Shown piece by piece: positions 46,097 through 57,477 of a DNA stretch of 64,000 bases. Source of the DNA: Skermanella aerolata KACC 11604 (GTDB lineage Bacteria; Pseudomonadota; Alphaproteobacteria; Azospirillales; Azospirillaceae); contig NZ_AVFK01000007.1 of assembly GCF_000936425.1 (NCBI RefSeq), forward strand, positions 205,706 to 269,705, given 5' to 3'. The notes under the pieces are model-generated. The model searched no databases. It saw nothing but the letters and a program-made list of their open reading frames with translations, and was not told where the DNA came from. The first letter of the stretch is position 1; every line of letters starts with the position of its first letter. Made by a program: the position numbers and the translations under genes.

Positions 46097-46945
46097 GTGA
46101 AGAAGACCCTCACCGCCCTTGCGGCCGGACTAGCTCTTTTCGCCGTGACCGGCACCGCCCAGGCCCAGACCAAGATCCGCATCGCGACCGAAGGTGCCTA
46201 TCTGCCGTGGAACGGCCAGGACGCGTCCGGCAAGCTGATCGGGTTCGAGATCGATCTGGCCGCCGAACTGTGCAAGCGCATGGGCGCCACCTGCGAAGTG
46301 ATCGCCCAGGATTGGGACGGCATCATCCCCGGCCTCCAGTCGCGGAAATACGACGTCATCATGGCCGGCATGTCGATCACCGACGAGCGGAAGCAGGTGA
46401 TTTCCTTCGCCGGCCCCTACGCGACTGAGCCGACTAGTTTCGCAGCCATGAAGGGCAGCCCGCTGCTCGGCCTGAACCTGCCGACCACCGCCGTCGACAT
46501 GGCCACGATCACGCCGGACGAGCAGAAGCTGATCGACCAGACCGCAGCATCCGTCAAGGGCAAGACCGTCGGCGTCCAGGTTTCCACCATCCAGCAGAAC
46601 ATGGTCGAGCAGTTGATGCCCGGCGTCGAGGTGCGGACCTACGACAAGGTCGACAACCTCGGCCTCGACCTCGTGTCCGGACGCATCGACGCGCTGGTCG
46701 CCGACGGCTCGGCGATCAACGGCCTGATCGCGGCCAGCGATCAGAACAAGGACATCACCAAGTTCGGCCCGGCCTTCTCGCGAGGGCTTCTGGGCGAAGG
46801 CGTCGGCGCCGGCGTCCGCAAGGCCGACACCGAGCTTCAGGCCAAGTTGGACAAGGCGATCAAGGACGCCACCGCCGACGGCACGATGGGCAAGCTCTCC
46901 ACCCAGTGGTTCGGCTACGACATCTCGATCAAATCAGGGTCGTAA
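46097..46945 (+). CDS. Amino-acid ABC importer, periplasmic binding protein
   Basis: Product of 282 aa, bacterial extracellular solute-binding protein family 3 (signal peptide about 1-23, TAQAQ). Typical segments: ATEGAYLPWN, FEIDLAAELCKRMG, WDGIIPGLQSRKYDVIMAGM and GVQVST. The group includes lysine/arginine/ornithine and octopine/nopaline binders; exact ligand unknown. The start is GTG at 46097 with AGGAGGC about 8 nt upstream. Confidence 0.94.
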   Translation: MKKTLTALAAGLALFAVTGTAQAQTKIRIATEGAYLPWNGQDASGKLIGFEIDLAAELCKRMGATCEVIAQDWDGIIPGLQSRKYDVIMAGMSITDERKQVISFAGPYATEPTSFAAMKGSPLLGLNLPTTAVDMATITPDEQKLIDQTAASVKGKTVGVQVSTIQQNMVEQLMPGVEVRTYDKVDNLGLDLVSGRIDALVADGSAINGLIAASDQNKDITKFGPAFSRGLLGEGVGAGVRKADTELQAKLDKAIKDATADGTMGKLSTQWFGYDISIKSGS

Positions 46946-46984
46946 CCGTGAAGTCGCGCCGGTTCGGCCGCCGGTATCCGCCCC

Positions 46985-47689
46985 ATGCTTGAGCTGCTCG
47001 CCTGGGGCGATACCGGCTGGGGCGACGAACTGGTGCGCGGTACGCTGATGACGCTGGCGGTGGCGCTCTGCTCCTTCGCGCTGGGGCAGGTCTTCGGCGG
47101 GCTGGGCGCCACCGCCAAGCTCAACGGCGGCATCGTCACCCGCGCCATCGCCGAGGTCTACACGACGGTCGTTCGCGGCGTGCCGGAACTGCTGGTGATC
47201 TACCTGCTGTTCTTCGGCAGCAGCAACGCCGTGATGGGGATCGCCTCCCTGTTCGGCTACACGGGCTATATCGAGGTCAACGCCTTCACGATCGGCGTGC
47301 TGTCCGTAGGATTGATCTCGGGCGCCTATTCGACCGAGGTCATCCGGGGCGCTATCCAGGCCGTGCCTTTCGGCCAGATCGAGGCCGGACGGGCGGTCGG
47401 CATGCGCAGGGGGCAGATCTTCTTCCGCATCCTGCTGCCCCAGACCCTGCGCTATGCCCTGCCCGGCCTTGGCAACGTCTGGCAGCTCACGCTGAAGGAC
47501 ACGGCGCTGATCTCGGTCACGGCGCTGGCTGAGCTGATGCGCTCCGCCCAGATCGCGGCCGGCGTCACGCGCAACCCGTTCCTGTTCTACGTGCTGGCGG
47601 CCGTCCTGTACCTGGTGCTGACTTCCCTCTCCACATACGCGTTCGACCGTGCCGAAAAGCACGCCAATCGCGGCGTCAGGCGGGCTTGA
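46985..47689 (+). CDS. Amino-acid ABC importer, permease (HisQ-like)
   Basis: Product of 234 aa with five membrane segments. The EAA loop for contact with the ATPase is QIEAGRAVGMRRGQIFFRIL. The pair with the next gene forms a heteromeric channel. Confidence 0.93.
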   Translation: MLELLAWGDTGWGDELVRGTLMTLAVALCSFALGQVFGGLGATAKLNGGIVTRAIAEVYTTVVRGVPELLVIYLLFFGSSNAVMGIASLFGYTGYIEVNAFTIGVLSVGLISGAYSTEVIRGAIQAVPFGQIEAGRAVGMRRGQIFFRILLPQTLRYALPGLGNVWQLTLKDTALISVTALAELMRSAQIAAGVTRNPFLFYVLAAVLYLVLTSLSTYAFDRAEKHANRGVRRA

Positions 47690-47693
47690 GACG

Positions 47694-48383
47694 ATGAACC
47701 TGTCCATCATGTGGGATGCGGTGCCGAAGCTGCTGGCGGGCGTGCCTGTCACCCTTCAGCTGGTGTCGCTGGCGCTGCTGTTCGGCTTCGTACTGGCGGC
47801 GGTTATCGCGCTGATGCGGCTGTCCGGCAGCCGGATCGCCTCGAGCTTCGCAGCCACCTACGTCTTCGTCTTCCGGGGTACGCCGCTGCTGGTCCAGATC
47901 TTCCTGATCTACTACGGGCTCGGCCAGTTCCCGGAGGTCCGGTCCAGCATCTTCTGGGTTATCCTGCGCGAGCCCTACTGGTGCGGCATCCTGGCCCTCA
48001 CGCTCAACACGGCGGCCTATAGCAGCGAAATGATCCGCGGCGGCATCCAGTCGGTGCCCCCGGGCCAGATCGAGGCGGCCCGCGCCTGCGGCTATTCGCG
48101 CTTCCTGGTGTTCCGTAGGATCGTCGCCCCCATCGCCATGAGGCAGGCCCTGCCCGCCTACGGCAACGAAGTGATCCTGATGGTGAAGGCCAGTTCGTTG
48201 GCCAGCACGATCACCTTGCTGGAGATCACCGGCATCGCACGCCGGATCATCTCCCAGACCTTCGCGGTGTTCGAGGTCTTCATCGTCGCCGGTGCGATCT
48301 ATCTGGTGATCAACTTCCTGATCACCCGCCTGATCCGCTACGCGGAATGGCGTCTCACTCCCTATCTGCGGCGTCCCGCCTGA
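47694..48383 (+). CDS. Amino-acid ABC importer, permease (HisM-like)
   Basis: Product of 229 aa with five membrane segments and the EAA loop QIEAARACGYSRFLVFRRIV. I chose ATG 47694, four nt after the first permease stop, because the frame upstream overlaps that gene. Confidence 0.93.
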   Translation: MNLSIMWDAVPKLLAGVPVTLQLVSLALLFGFVLAAVIALMRLSGSRIASSFAATYVFVFRGTPLLVQIFLIYYGLGQFPEVRSSIFWVILREPYWCGILALTLNTAAYSSEMIRGGIQSVPPGQIEAARACGYSRFLVFRRIVAPIAMRQALPAYGNEVILMVKASSLASTITLLEITGIARRIISQTFAVFEVFIVAGAIYLVINFLITRLIRYAEWRLTPYLRRPA

Positions 48384-48393
48384 GCAGGCGCCG

Positions 48394-48546
48394 TCAGCCT
48401 TCCGCGTCCTCGTCGACCGAGGCATCGTCGGCGGCATCGCCCCGGTCGTGCTTGGAGGCGGTCACCGTCTCGCGATGCTTGACGCGGGAGTCGGTCAGAG
48501 CGTCGTTGATACCCATGAAGTCTTCCAGGTCGTGGTAGCTCAGCAT
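48394..48546 (-). CDS. Small acidic hypothetical protein
   Basis: A 50-aa frame (MLSYHDLEDFMGINDALTDS start) with an acidic C-terminus (DDASVDEDAEG). GGAGAG lies 7 nt before the ATG, better than most chance frames. I do not recognise a family. It is downstream of the UMF1 gene on the same strand. Confidence 0.5.
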   Translation of the reverse strand: MLSYHDLEDFMGINDALTDSRVKHRETVTASKHDRGDAADDASVDEDAEG

Positions 48547-48653
48547 CGTATCTCTCCATCTACGTCTCTGATCGGCGGAGTAATCCAAATGTTGCGCAGC
48601 AACAAGAAGATTCTTGCCTGAAATGACCGATGCGGCAATCGGTCAGCCATTCG

Positions 48654-49913
48654 TCACACTGTGCGCTCTTCCCGCACTGCACACAACAACACGAGACCGA
48701 ACACCAGCAATAGGACTATGGTTGCCATCCCCGCCCGTTGACTCTCGAACGATTCCGTGGCCCACGCCAGCGCCAGGGGTCCCACGAACGAGACGGCCCG
48801 GCCGGATAAGGCGTATAGCCCGAACATCTCGGTCTCCATCGCGGGCGGCGACAGCTTCGCCATCATGGTCCGCCCCGCCGCTTGCGCCGGCCCGACGAAG
48901 ATCCCCAGCCCCAGCGCCAATCCCCAGAAAGCCGCCTGCGACTCGGCGAACAGCAGCGGAATGCCGAACGCGATCAGCCCCACCAAGCAACCGAGTATCG
49001 TCCGCTTCGGCCCGATCCAGTCGTCGATCCAGGCGAAGCCGAAGGCGCCCGCCGCCGACGCCACGTTCAGCGCGATCGCGAACATGACGATCTGCTGGAA
49101 CGACATGCCGAACGTCCCCGCCGCATAGATCCCGCCGAAGGCGAACAGCGTGTTCAGCCCGTCGCGGTAGAGCGCGCTGGCGATCAGCCAGCGGACGATG
49201 TTGCCGTAGCGCCGGATGTGCCGCAGCGTGTCCAGCAGCGACTTCAACCCCGCCCGCACCGCCTCCCCCAGCCCGATCCCTGTCGAAGGCTGGTCCGGCG
49301 TCACCAGGAACAGCGGCAAGGCGAAGACCGCGTACCACAGCGCCACCAGCAGGGCGGTGGCCCGGACATTGGCCTGATCCTCCGTCCCGATCAGGCCGAA
49401 CAACGGATTCTCCGCCTGCACCAGCCCGAACAGCGAGAGCACCAGGCAGCCCAGGCCACCGATATACCCAAGCCCCCAGCCCCAACCGGAAACCCGCCCG
49501 GTGAATCCCGGCGGCGCCAGCGCGGGCAGCATCGCGTTGTAGAAGACGTTCGCCAGTTCGAACGCCACGTTGGTCAAGGCTATCAGCACTAGGCACGGCA
49601 GCACATAGGCCGGGTCCGGCCTGACGAACCACAGCAGCGCCGTCCCCGCCACGGTCAGCGCCGTGAACAGCGCCAGCCACGGCTTCCGCCGCCCGCTACG
49701 GTCCGCGATGGCGCCGAGCAAGGGGCTGAGCACCGCCACCGCGATGCCGGATACCGCCACCGCCCTGCCCCACTGCGCCGTGCCGACCACTTCCGATTCG
49801 GCGACGCCCCGGGTGAAATAGACGCTGAAGATGAAGGTACCGATGACCGTGTTGTAGGCCGACATGGCCCAGTCATAGAAGCACCAGGACAGGATTGCGC
49901 CACGCTTCTTCAC
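48654..49913 (-). CDS. UMF1-family MFS transporter
   Basis: Product of 419 aa with about 12 membrane segments. The N-terminus (SWCFYDWAMSAYNTVIGTFI) is characteristic of the UMF1/Atg22-like MFS group, and the loop GAIADRSGRRKPWL is the MFS motif A. Substrate unknown. The start is GTG at 49913 with a GGAG ribosome site. It begins 33 bp after the DUF853 gene. Confidence 0.9.
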   Translation of the reverse strand: MKKRGAILSWCFYDWAMSAYNTVIGTFIFSVYFTRGVAESEVVGTAQWGRAVAVSGIAVAVLSPLLGAIADRSGRRKPWLALFTALTVAGTALLWFVRPDPAYVLPCLVLIALTNVAFELANVFYNAMLPALAPPGFTGRVSGWGWGLGYIGGLGCLVLSLFGLVQAENPLFGLIGTEDQANVRATALLVALWYAVFALPLFLVTPDQPSTGIGLGEAVRAGLKSLLDTLRHIRRYGNIVRWLIASALYRDGLNTLFAFGGIYAAGTFGMSFQQIVMFAIALNVASAAGAFGFAWIDDWIGPKRTILGCLVGLIAFGIPLLFAESQAAFWGLALGLGIFVGPAQAAGRTMMAKLSPPAMETEMFGLYALSGRAVSFVGPLALAWATESFESQRAGMATIVLLLVFGLVLLCAVREERTV

Positions 49914-49946
49914 TCAACTCCGCTCCCGTCCGCCCGAAGCGCCGGC

Positions 49947-51467
49947 TCAGCGCTTCATGATGGCGCCCAGGATACCCCGCGCGATCTGCCGGCCCAACTG
50001 CGTTCCAAGGCTGCGGAGCGCGCTGTTGACCATCGCCTCCCCCGGACTTTGGCGCGGCGCCGCCGCACGCGGCTGCTTCGGAGCGGGTGCCGGCTTCGGC
50101 GCTGGCGCGGGCCTGGAAGACGAACCGCCCGGCCTTGAATACCCCGAAGCCGAACCCGAACTGGATGCCTCCACCGCAGGCTTCGCCGCCCGGTCGCGCA
50201 GATGCTCGTAGGCCGACTGCCGGTCCACCGGACGGTCGTAGATCCCATTGACGGGACTGCCCGTCAGCAGCGCCGCCCGCTCCGACGCCGTGATCGGCCC
50301 CAGCCGGGACCCCGGAGGCGCCATCATGACGCGCTGGACCACGCCGGGGATGCCCTTGTCCTCCAGCAGCGACACCAGCGCCTCGCCGACCGCCAGTTCC
50401 TGGATCGCGGTCGCCGCGTTGAACTCCGGATTGGCGCGGAAGGTCTCCGCCGCCGCCCGTACCGCCCTCTGGTCGCGCGGCGTGAAGGCGCGGAGCGCGT
50501 GCTGGACCCGGTTACCCAACTGACCCAGGACCTCCTCCGGGATGTCCAGCGGGTTCTGGGTGATGAAATAGACGCCGACACCCTTGGACCGGATCAGCCG
50601 GACCACCTGCTCCACCTTGTCCACCAGCGCCTTCGGCGCATCGTCGAACAGCAGGTGAGCCTCGTCGAAGAAGAACACCAGCTTGGGCTTGGCAAGGTCG
50701 CCCGCCTCCGGCAGTTCCTCGAACAGCTCGGCCAGCATCCACAGCAGGAAGGTCGCGTAGAGCCGGGGCGAGCGCATCAGCTTGTCGGCGGCCAGCAGGC
50801 TGACGATGCCGCGCCCCTCCGGCGTCACCCGCATCAGGTCGGCCAGTTCCAGCGCCGGCTCCCCGAAGAACTTCTCCGCTCCCTGCTGTTCCAGCACCAG
50901 CAGCTGCCGCTGGATAGCGCCGACCGAAGCCTTGCTGACCGTGCCGTACCGCGTCCCCAGGTCGGAGGCGTTGTCGGCGACATAGGCCAGCATCGCCCGC
51001 AGGTCCTTGAGATCGAGCAGCAGCAGCCCTTCGTCGTCCGCTACCTTGAACGTCAGGTTCAGGACGCCTTCCTGGACGTCGTTCAGCTCCAGCAGCCGGG
51101 CCAGCAGCAACGGCCCCATCTCTGAGATCGTTGCCCGGATCGGGTGCCCCTGCTCGCCGAAGACATCCCAAGCCACCGTCGGGTTGGCCTCCATCGCGTG
51201 GTCGGCGATCCCCAGCAAGGCGGCCCGCTCGGCGATCTTCGGATTGGCCCCGCCCGCTTGGGCGATACCGGCAAGGTCGCCCTTCACATCGGCCAGGAAG
51301 ACCGGCACGCCGGCCTTGGAAAACCCTTCCGCCAGCACCTGGAGCGAGACGGTCTTGCCGGTCCCCGTCGCCCCCGCGATCAGCCCGTGCCGGTTGGCGT
51401 ATTTCAGCAGGAGCGCCTGTGCCTCTCCCCCACCCTTGCCCACGAAGATCGAATCACCCGCCGTCAT
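49947..51467 (-). CDS. DUF853 (YjgR) HerA-like ATPase
   Basis: Product of 506 aa. P-loop [14 protein letters not shown] (32-45), Walker [18 protein letters not shown], and an arginine-rich segment near [13 protein letters not shown]. The C-terminal region is low-complexity, rich in Ser/Pro/Lys/Ala, followed by a conserved end ([13 protein letters not shown]). Family is related to HerA/FtsK ATPases; its cellular role is not established. Confidence 0.92.
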   Translation of the reverse strand: MTAGDSIFVGKGGGEAQALLLKYANRHGLIAGATGTGKTVSLQVLAEGFSKAGVPVFLADVKGDLAGIAQAGGANPKIAERAALLGIADHAMEANPTVAWDVFGEQGHPIRATISEMGPLLLARLLELNDVQEGVLNLTFKVADDEGLLLLDLKDLRAMLAYVADNASDLGTRYGTVSKASVGAIQRQLLVLEQQGAEKFFGEPALELADLMRVTPEGRGIVSLLAADKLMRSPRLYATFLLWMLAELFEELPEAGDLAKPKLVFFFDEAHLLFDDAPKALVDKVEQVVRLIRSKGVGVYFITQNPLDIPEEVLGQLGNRVQHALRAFTPRDQRAVRAAAETFRANPEFNAATAIQELAVGEALVSLLEDKGIPGVVQRVMMAPPGSRLGPITASERAALLTGSPVNGIYDRPVDRQSAYEHLRDRAAKPAVEASSSGSASGYSRPGGSSSRPAPAPKPAPAPKQPRAAAPRQSPGEAMVNSALRSLGTQLGRQIARGILGAIMKR

Positions 51468-51694
51468 GCAGCCGCTCCTTCAGTCCAGGTTTCGACGGAA
51501 TTGAGAATGCCAGCAATCGTGGGGAATTCCATACCACCGTATCGAGTTATCGGCGAAACAGCACCCAGTTGACTCCCCCACCCCTGAAAATGCTATTTTT
51601 CCGCCGCCGCACGGGCATAACTCGCCCGGAGCGCCTATATGCATTGCACACTCAACGCGTCACGCGGATCGACACGCGCATCAGGGTTCAGCAT

Positions 51695-53130
51695 TTGACC
51701 AAGAAGAAACTGTTCATCAAGACCTGGGGCTGTCAGATGAACGTCTATGACAGCGCCCGCATGGCCGATGTCCTGGCTTCCTTGGGCTATCAGCCGGTCG
51801 AGGCCCCAGACGGGGCCGATATGGTCATCCTGAACACCTGCCACATCCGCGAGAAGGCATCGGAGAAGGTCTTTTCCGAACTCGGCCGCCTGCGTATCGA
51901 GAAGAACCGTCAGTCCGCCGAGGAAGACGGCCGCCGCATGATCATCGCCGTCGCCGGCTGCGTAGCGCAAGCCGAGGGCGAGGAGATCATGGCCCGCGCG
52001 CCCTTCGTGGACATGGTATTCGGCCCGCAGACCTACCACCAGCTCCCCGAAATGGTCGCTAGAGCCAGCCGCGCCGCCGGCGAGCGGGTGCTCAACACCG
52101 ACTTCCCGGTCGAGAGCAAGTTCGACTTCCTGCCGGGCGAGAGCGCCGCCACCGGCGTCTCGTCGTTCCTGTCGGTTCAGGAAGGCTGCGACAAGTTCTG
52201 CACCTTCTGTGTCGTGCCCTATACGCGCGGCGCCGAGTTCTCGCGCCCGGCGGCGCAGATCCTCGCCGAAGCCCGGCGCATGGTCATCGCCGGCGCCCGC
52301 GAGATCACGCTGCTCGGCCAGAACGTCAACGCCTACCATGGCGACGGCCCGGCTTCGGGCACCACCTGGGGCCTCGGCCGCCTGATCCGCGAGTTGGCGG
52401 AGATCGACGGCCTGCTCCGCATCCGCTACACCACGTCGCACCCGCGCGACATGGACGACGACCTGATCGCCGCCCACGGCGACGTGCCTGCCCTGATGCC
52501 CTTCGTCCATCTGCCGGTGCAGAGCGGTTCCGACCGCATCCTGGCGGCGATGAACCGCAAGCACACGGCCGATGACTATCGCCGCATCATCGACCGGATG
52601 CGAAAGGTTCGGCCCGACCTGGCGCTGTCGTCTGACTTCATCGTCGGCTTCCCCGGCGAGCGCGACGCCGATTTCGCGGAATCGCTGCGGCTGATCACCG
52701 ATATCGGTTACGCCCAGGCCTATTCCTTCAAGTACAGCGCCCGTCCCGGCACTCCCGCCGCCGGCCTTGACGATACCCAGGTCCCGGAAGCCGTGAAGAC
52801 CGAGCGGCTGGCCTCGTTGCAGCAATTGCTCAACGCCCAGCAGGTCGCCTTCAACGAGTCCTCGATCGGACGCACGATGCCGGTCCTGCTCGACCGCTCG
52901 GGCAAGCGCCCCGGCCAGCTCATGGGCCGCAGTCCTTATATGCAGTCGGTGCCGGTCGACGCACCGCAACGCCTTGCCGGAACGGTGGTTGATGTCCGTA
53001 TCACCGCTGCCCACGCCAACAGCCTTGCCGGCGAACTGGTGCTGGCGGACGGCGTCACCGGCCTGACCGCCGAAACCAGGACCACGCCAGCCATGAACTT
53101 TTCCGAACCCCCAGCTTGTGAGGTAACTGC

Positions 53131-53134
<4 letters not shown>
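51695..53134 (+). CDS. miaB: tRNA-2-methylthio-N6-dimethylallyladenosine synthase MiaB
   Basis: Product of 479 aa, a radical-SAM methylthiotransferase that modifies A37 of tRNAs reading UNN codons. The UPF0004 domain binds one 4Fe-4S cluster through Cys in [17 protein letters not shown] and AGCVAQAEG. The radical-SAM motif is [10 protein letters not shown]-terminal TRAM domain follows. The start is probably TTG at 51695 ([13 protein letters not shown] fits the family); the ATG at 51639 is out of frame. It is first in a plus-strand run to lnt. Confidence 0.94.
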
Positions 53135-54176
<1,042 letters not shown>

Positions 54177-54180
<4 letters not shown>

Positions 54181-54791
54181 CCGCATCGCCTGCCGAACGG
54201 CTCGATATCTCGTTCAGCCTGGAGTCCGGTGACTGGGAAACGGCGGCAGCCGACGTCGAACGACTGACCGACGCGGCTGCCAGGGCCGCTTTCGAGGCAG
54301 CCGAAAAGCCGGAGATCCTGGGTGGCGATACCCCGGTCGAGATGAGTCTTGTGCTGGCCGACGACGCCTTGGTCCAGACCCTGAACCGCGACTACCGCGA
54401 CAAGGATAAGCCGACCAACGTACTTTCTTTCGCGTTATTGGACGATTTGGACGATACCGATGAGAGCACCGATGATGTCTTGGCGCGCGATGAGGGAATG
54501 CCTATACTGATAGGCGACGTGATCCTCGCGTTTGAAACCGTGCAGCGTGAAGCGCTGGAACAGGGAAAATCCTTCGAGGATCATCTGACGCATCTGGTAA
54601 TTCATGGCGTTCTTCATCTACTAGGTTATGATCACCAATCCGACCCCGACGCCGACCGCATGGAAAGACTGGAAACCAGCATCCTCGCCCGCCTGGGCAT
54701 CGCCGATCCCTATTCCGCCAACCCGGCCAGATCGGCCGCGGCTGAAGGGGAGACTGGCGCGGACGGCGCCACCACACTCCAACCCATATGA
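54177..54791 (+). CDS. ybeY: Endoribonuclease/rRNA maturation factor YbeY
   Basis: Product of 204 aa, a zinc-dependent single-strand RNase needed for 16S rRNA 3' processing and ribosome quality control. The metal motif HGVLHLLGYDH (His-x3-His-x5-His) is complete, followed by the DPDADRMERLE helix. The ATG overlaps the phoH stop (ATGA). The C-terminal ~25 residues are a low-complexity tail. Confidence 0.95.
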
Positions 54792-55705
54792 CAATGACAG
54801 ACATATCCGGCAGTAGATCGCCCCGTGAAGACGGGGCCGACGAGCAAAACTCCTTCACCGGTCAATTTCGCGGCTGGTTGAGGACGATCCTGGGGGGACG
54901 CGGCGATACGACGCTGCGCGACACCATCGAGGAGCTGATCGAGGAACGGCGCGAAGCCGAAGGATCGATCGCCGCCGACGAGCGCGTGCTCCTCGCCAAT
55001 ATCCTGAAGCTGCACGACCGCACCGTGGTGGACGCCATGGTGCCGCGTGCCGATATCGTGGCGGTCGATATCGACACCACGCTCCCGGCGCTGATCGAGC
55101 GCATGTCGGAGGAAGCCCATTCCCGCATGCCTGTCTACCGGGAGACGCTCGACGACGTCGTCGGCATGATCCACATAAAGGACGTGCTGAGCTGCATCGC
55201 GAAGCAGAAGCCGTTCCAGATGAGCGATATCGTCCGCGACGTCGTGATTGTGGCGCCCAGCATGCCCGTACTCGACCTGCTGCTTCAGATGCGCCAGTCC
55301 CGCCAGCACATGGCGCTGGTCGTGGACGAGTTCGGCGGCATCGACGGTCTGGTGACGATCGAGGACCTGGTCGAGGAAATCGTCGGCGAGATCGAGGACG
55401 AGCACGACGAGGAGGAAGCTCCCATGCTCGTGACCCGGCCCGACGGAACCCTGCTGGCCGACGCCCGCCTGCCGATCGACGAGTTTCTGAGCGAAGTCGG
55501 CCCCGTCCTCAACGATGAGGAACAGGAAGACTTCGATACCCTGGGCGGTCTGGTGTTCAGCCTTGCCGGCCGCGTGCCGAGCCGGGGAGAGTTGCTGAAG
55601 CATTATTCCGGCATGGAGTTCGAGGTGATCGACGCCGATCCCAGGCGGATCAAGCGCCTGCGCGTCCGCAACCTACCGGAAGCGGCAGCGGCGGCCCATG
55701 CCTGA
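54788..55705 (+). CDS. corC: CBS-domain CorC/HlyC family protein
   Basis: Product of 305 aa. An N-terminal acidic helix region leads to a pair of CBS domains (about 65-190, with MVPRADIVAVD and FGGIDGLVTIEDLVEEIVG), then a CorC_HlyC domain (DFDTLGGLVFSLAGRVP). No membrane segment, as for short CorC proteins. In enterobacteria the gene is linked with Mg2+/Co2+ efflux, and here as there it lies between ybeY and lnt. Confidence 0.93.
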   Translation: MTMTDISGSRSPREDGADEQNSFTGQFRGWLRTILGGRGDTTLRDTIEELIEERREAEGSIAADERVLLANILKLHDRTVVDAMVPRADIVAVDIDTTLPALIERMSEEAHSRMPVYRETLDDVVGMIHIKDVLSCIAKQKPFQMSDIVRDVVIVAPSMPVLDLLLQMRQSRQHMALVVDEFGGIDGLVTIEDLVEEIVGEIEDEHDEEEAPMLVTRPDGTLLADARLPIDEFLSEVGPVLNDEEQEDFDTLGGLVFSLAGRVPSRGELLKHYSGMEFEVIDADPRRIKRLRVRNLPEAAAAAHA

Positions 55706-55747
55706 TCCCATACTCTCCGAACTCACTCATTATGACTGAAACACCAC

Positions 55748-57364
55748 ATGCCTGACGCGACCCTGCGCCCGGCGGGCGCAGGCGGCATCGCGGCCGGGCG
55801 CCCCGGACATCGTTTAGCATCCCGGCTGGCAACGCTGACCGGATGGCGCCGCTATGCAGCCGCTGCGGCTTTCGGCGGTCTCGCTACCTTCGCATTGCCG
55901 CCGGCCGGTGCCGTTCCGGTACTGCTGCTGGCTTTTCCGGGATTGCTCTGGCTGCTCGAGGGGACGGCCACCAGGCGAGCCGCCTTCTTCACCGGCTGGT
56001 GGTTCGGCTTCGGGCATTTCGTCCTCGGGCTCTACTGGATCTCCTTCGCGCTGCTGACCGACGTGGCGAAGTTCTGGTGGATGATGCCGTTCGCCATAGC
56101 CGGCCTTCCAGCCCTGCTCGCGATCTTCATCGGGCTGGCGACGCTTGTCCTGCATATCGTCTGCGGCCGCCTGAAATTGTCGGGCCTTGCGCGCATCCTG
56201 GCCTTCGCCATTGTCTGGACGGTGTTCGAGTACCTGCGCGGCCACGTCTTCACCGGATTCCCTTGGAACCTGATCGGCTATTCCTGGACCGGCTTCCTCC
56301 CCGTGCTTCAAAGCGTCGCGGTGATCGGCATCTATGGGCTGGGATTGCTGACCGTGGCGGTGGCGGCGCTGCCGGCGCTTCTCCCCGATCCATCCGAGTC
56401 GGTCATGCGGGCGCGTGCGAGCGTCGCCGTCGGCCTTGTTCTCCTGGGCGCAATGGGTCTTGCGGGCTGGGTCCGATTGTCGCAGGCCGACTCCGCCACC
56501 GTTCCGGGTGTCAGGCTTCGGGTGGTCCAGCCGGCCATCCCGCAGACGCTGAAATGGGTGCCGTCTGAAAAGGCGCGCAACTTCGAGCGGCTGCTGGAAT
56601 TGACGGCGGAACCGGCCGCTGCCGGAACCGCCCCGGTCACCCATGTCGTCTGGCCGGAAACGGCGGTGCCGTTCTTCGTGGAGCGGGACGGTGGCGCACG
56701 TCAGGCGATGGCATCGGTCACCCCGCCCGGCGGCAGCATCATCACCGGCGCCCCTCGGATCCGAGTGGAAGAGGACGGTGAAAACCGGTTCTGGAACAGC
56801 CTGCACGCGGTCGATGGCAGCGGCGCCGTCGTCGCCAGCTTCGACAAGTTCCATCTGGTGCCGTTCGGCGAGTACATGCCGCTTCGCGGCATCCTGCCGG
56901 TCGGCGGGATCGCGGCCGGCGCTACCGATTTTTCGTCCGGACCCGGACCGGCAACCCTCGACGTGCCGGGACTGCCGCCGTTCAGCCCGCTGATCTGCTA
57001 CGAAGTGATCTTTCCGGGAGCGGTCAAGGACTTCCACAACCGACCCGACTGGCTGCTCAACGTGACGAACGACGCCTGGTACGGGAAAACAGCCGGACCC
57101 CATCAGCACTTCGAGATCGCGCGCGTGCGTGCGGTTGAAGAAGGACTACCCTTGGTACGCGCCGCCAATACAGGCATTTCGGGAATTTTCGACGGTTACG
57201 GTCGCGTTACGGCATATCTCGGCCTGGGCGAACGCGGCGTGGTGGATGCAGATCTACCCGTTATGCTTCCGATTACGCCTTACGGACGGTTCGGTGACAT
57301 TATCTTGGTATTACTCCTCATGAGTTTCTCGCTGGTCACAACCATCGCTCGACAAACCCGCTAA
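55748..57364 (+). CDS. lnt: Apolipoprotein N-acyltransferase
   Basis: Product of 538 aa that adds the third acyl chain to lipoproteins in the inner membrane. Six to seven N-terminal membrane segments precede a periplasmic nitrilase domain with catalytic Glu (VVWPETAVPF), Lys (SFDKFHLVPFGEYMP) and Cys (PLICYEVIFP), then one C-terminal membrane segment. Complete triad. Confidence 0.96.
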   Translation: MPDATLRPAGAGGIAAGRPGHRLASRLATLTGWRRYAAAAAFGGLATFALPPAGAVPVLLLAFPGLLWLLEGTATRRAAFFTGWWFGFGHFVLGLYWISFALLTDVAKFWWMMPFAIAGLPALLAIFIGLATLVLHIVCGRLKLSGLARILAFAIVWTVFEYLRGHVFTGFPWNLIGYSWTGFLPVLQSVAVIGIYGLGLLTVAVAALPALLPDPSESVMRARASVAVGLVLLGAMGLAGWVRLSQADSATVPGVRLRVVQPAIPQTLKWVPSEKARNFERLLELTAEPAAAGTAPVTHVVWPETAVPFFVERDGGARQAMASVTPPGGSIITGAPRIRVEEDGENRFWNSLHAVDGSGAVVASFDKFHLVPFGEYMPLRGILPVGGIAAGATDFSSGPGPATLDVPGLPPFSPLICYEVIFPGAVKDFHNRPDWLLNVTNDAWYGKTAGPHQHFEIARVRAVEEGLPLVRAANTGISGIFDGYGRVTAYLGLGERGVVDADLPVMLPITPYGRFGDIILVLLLMSFSLVTTIARQTR

Positions 57365-57384
57365 ATATCGCACATATTTTTGTA

Positions 57385-57438
57385 TGCACGTGCACAAGAA
57401 TGCGGTAATACGTACTATTGAATGCATACACGTGCATA
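57385..57438. promoter_or_regulatory. Two TGCA-type palindromes upstream of the XRE regulator
   Basis: Site 1 is the perfect palindrome TGCACGTGCA at 57385-57394. Site 2 is TGCATACACGTGCATA at 57423-57438, with TGCA half-sites 6 bp apart. Both lie between lnt and the regulator gene; site 2 lies in the spacer of the best promoter match, suggesting autorepression. Confidence 0.5.
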
Positions 57439-57446
57439 GCTAATTA
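57418..57446 (+). promoter_or_regulatory. Promoter candidate for the XRE regulator
   Basis: TTGAAT (57418-57423) and TAATTA (57441-57446) are spaced by 17 bp, 31 nt before the ATG at 57478. Confidence 0.45.
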
Positions 57447-57477
57447 GAACCTAAACATTCAACAGGGGTTTGAGCGC

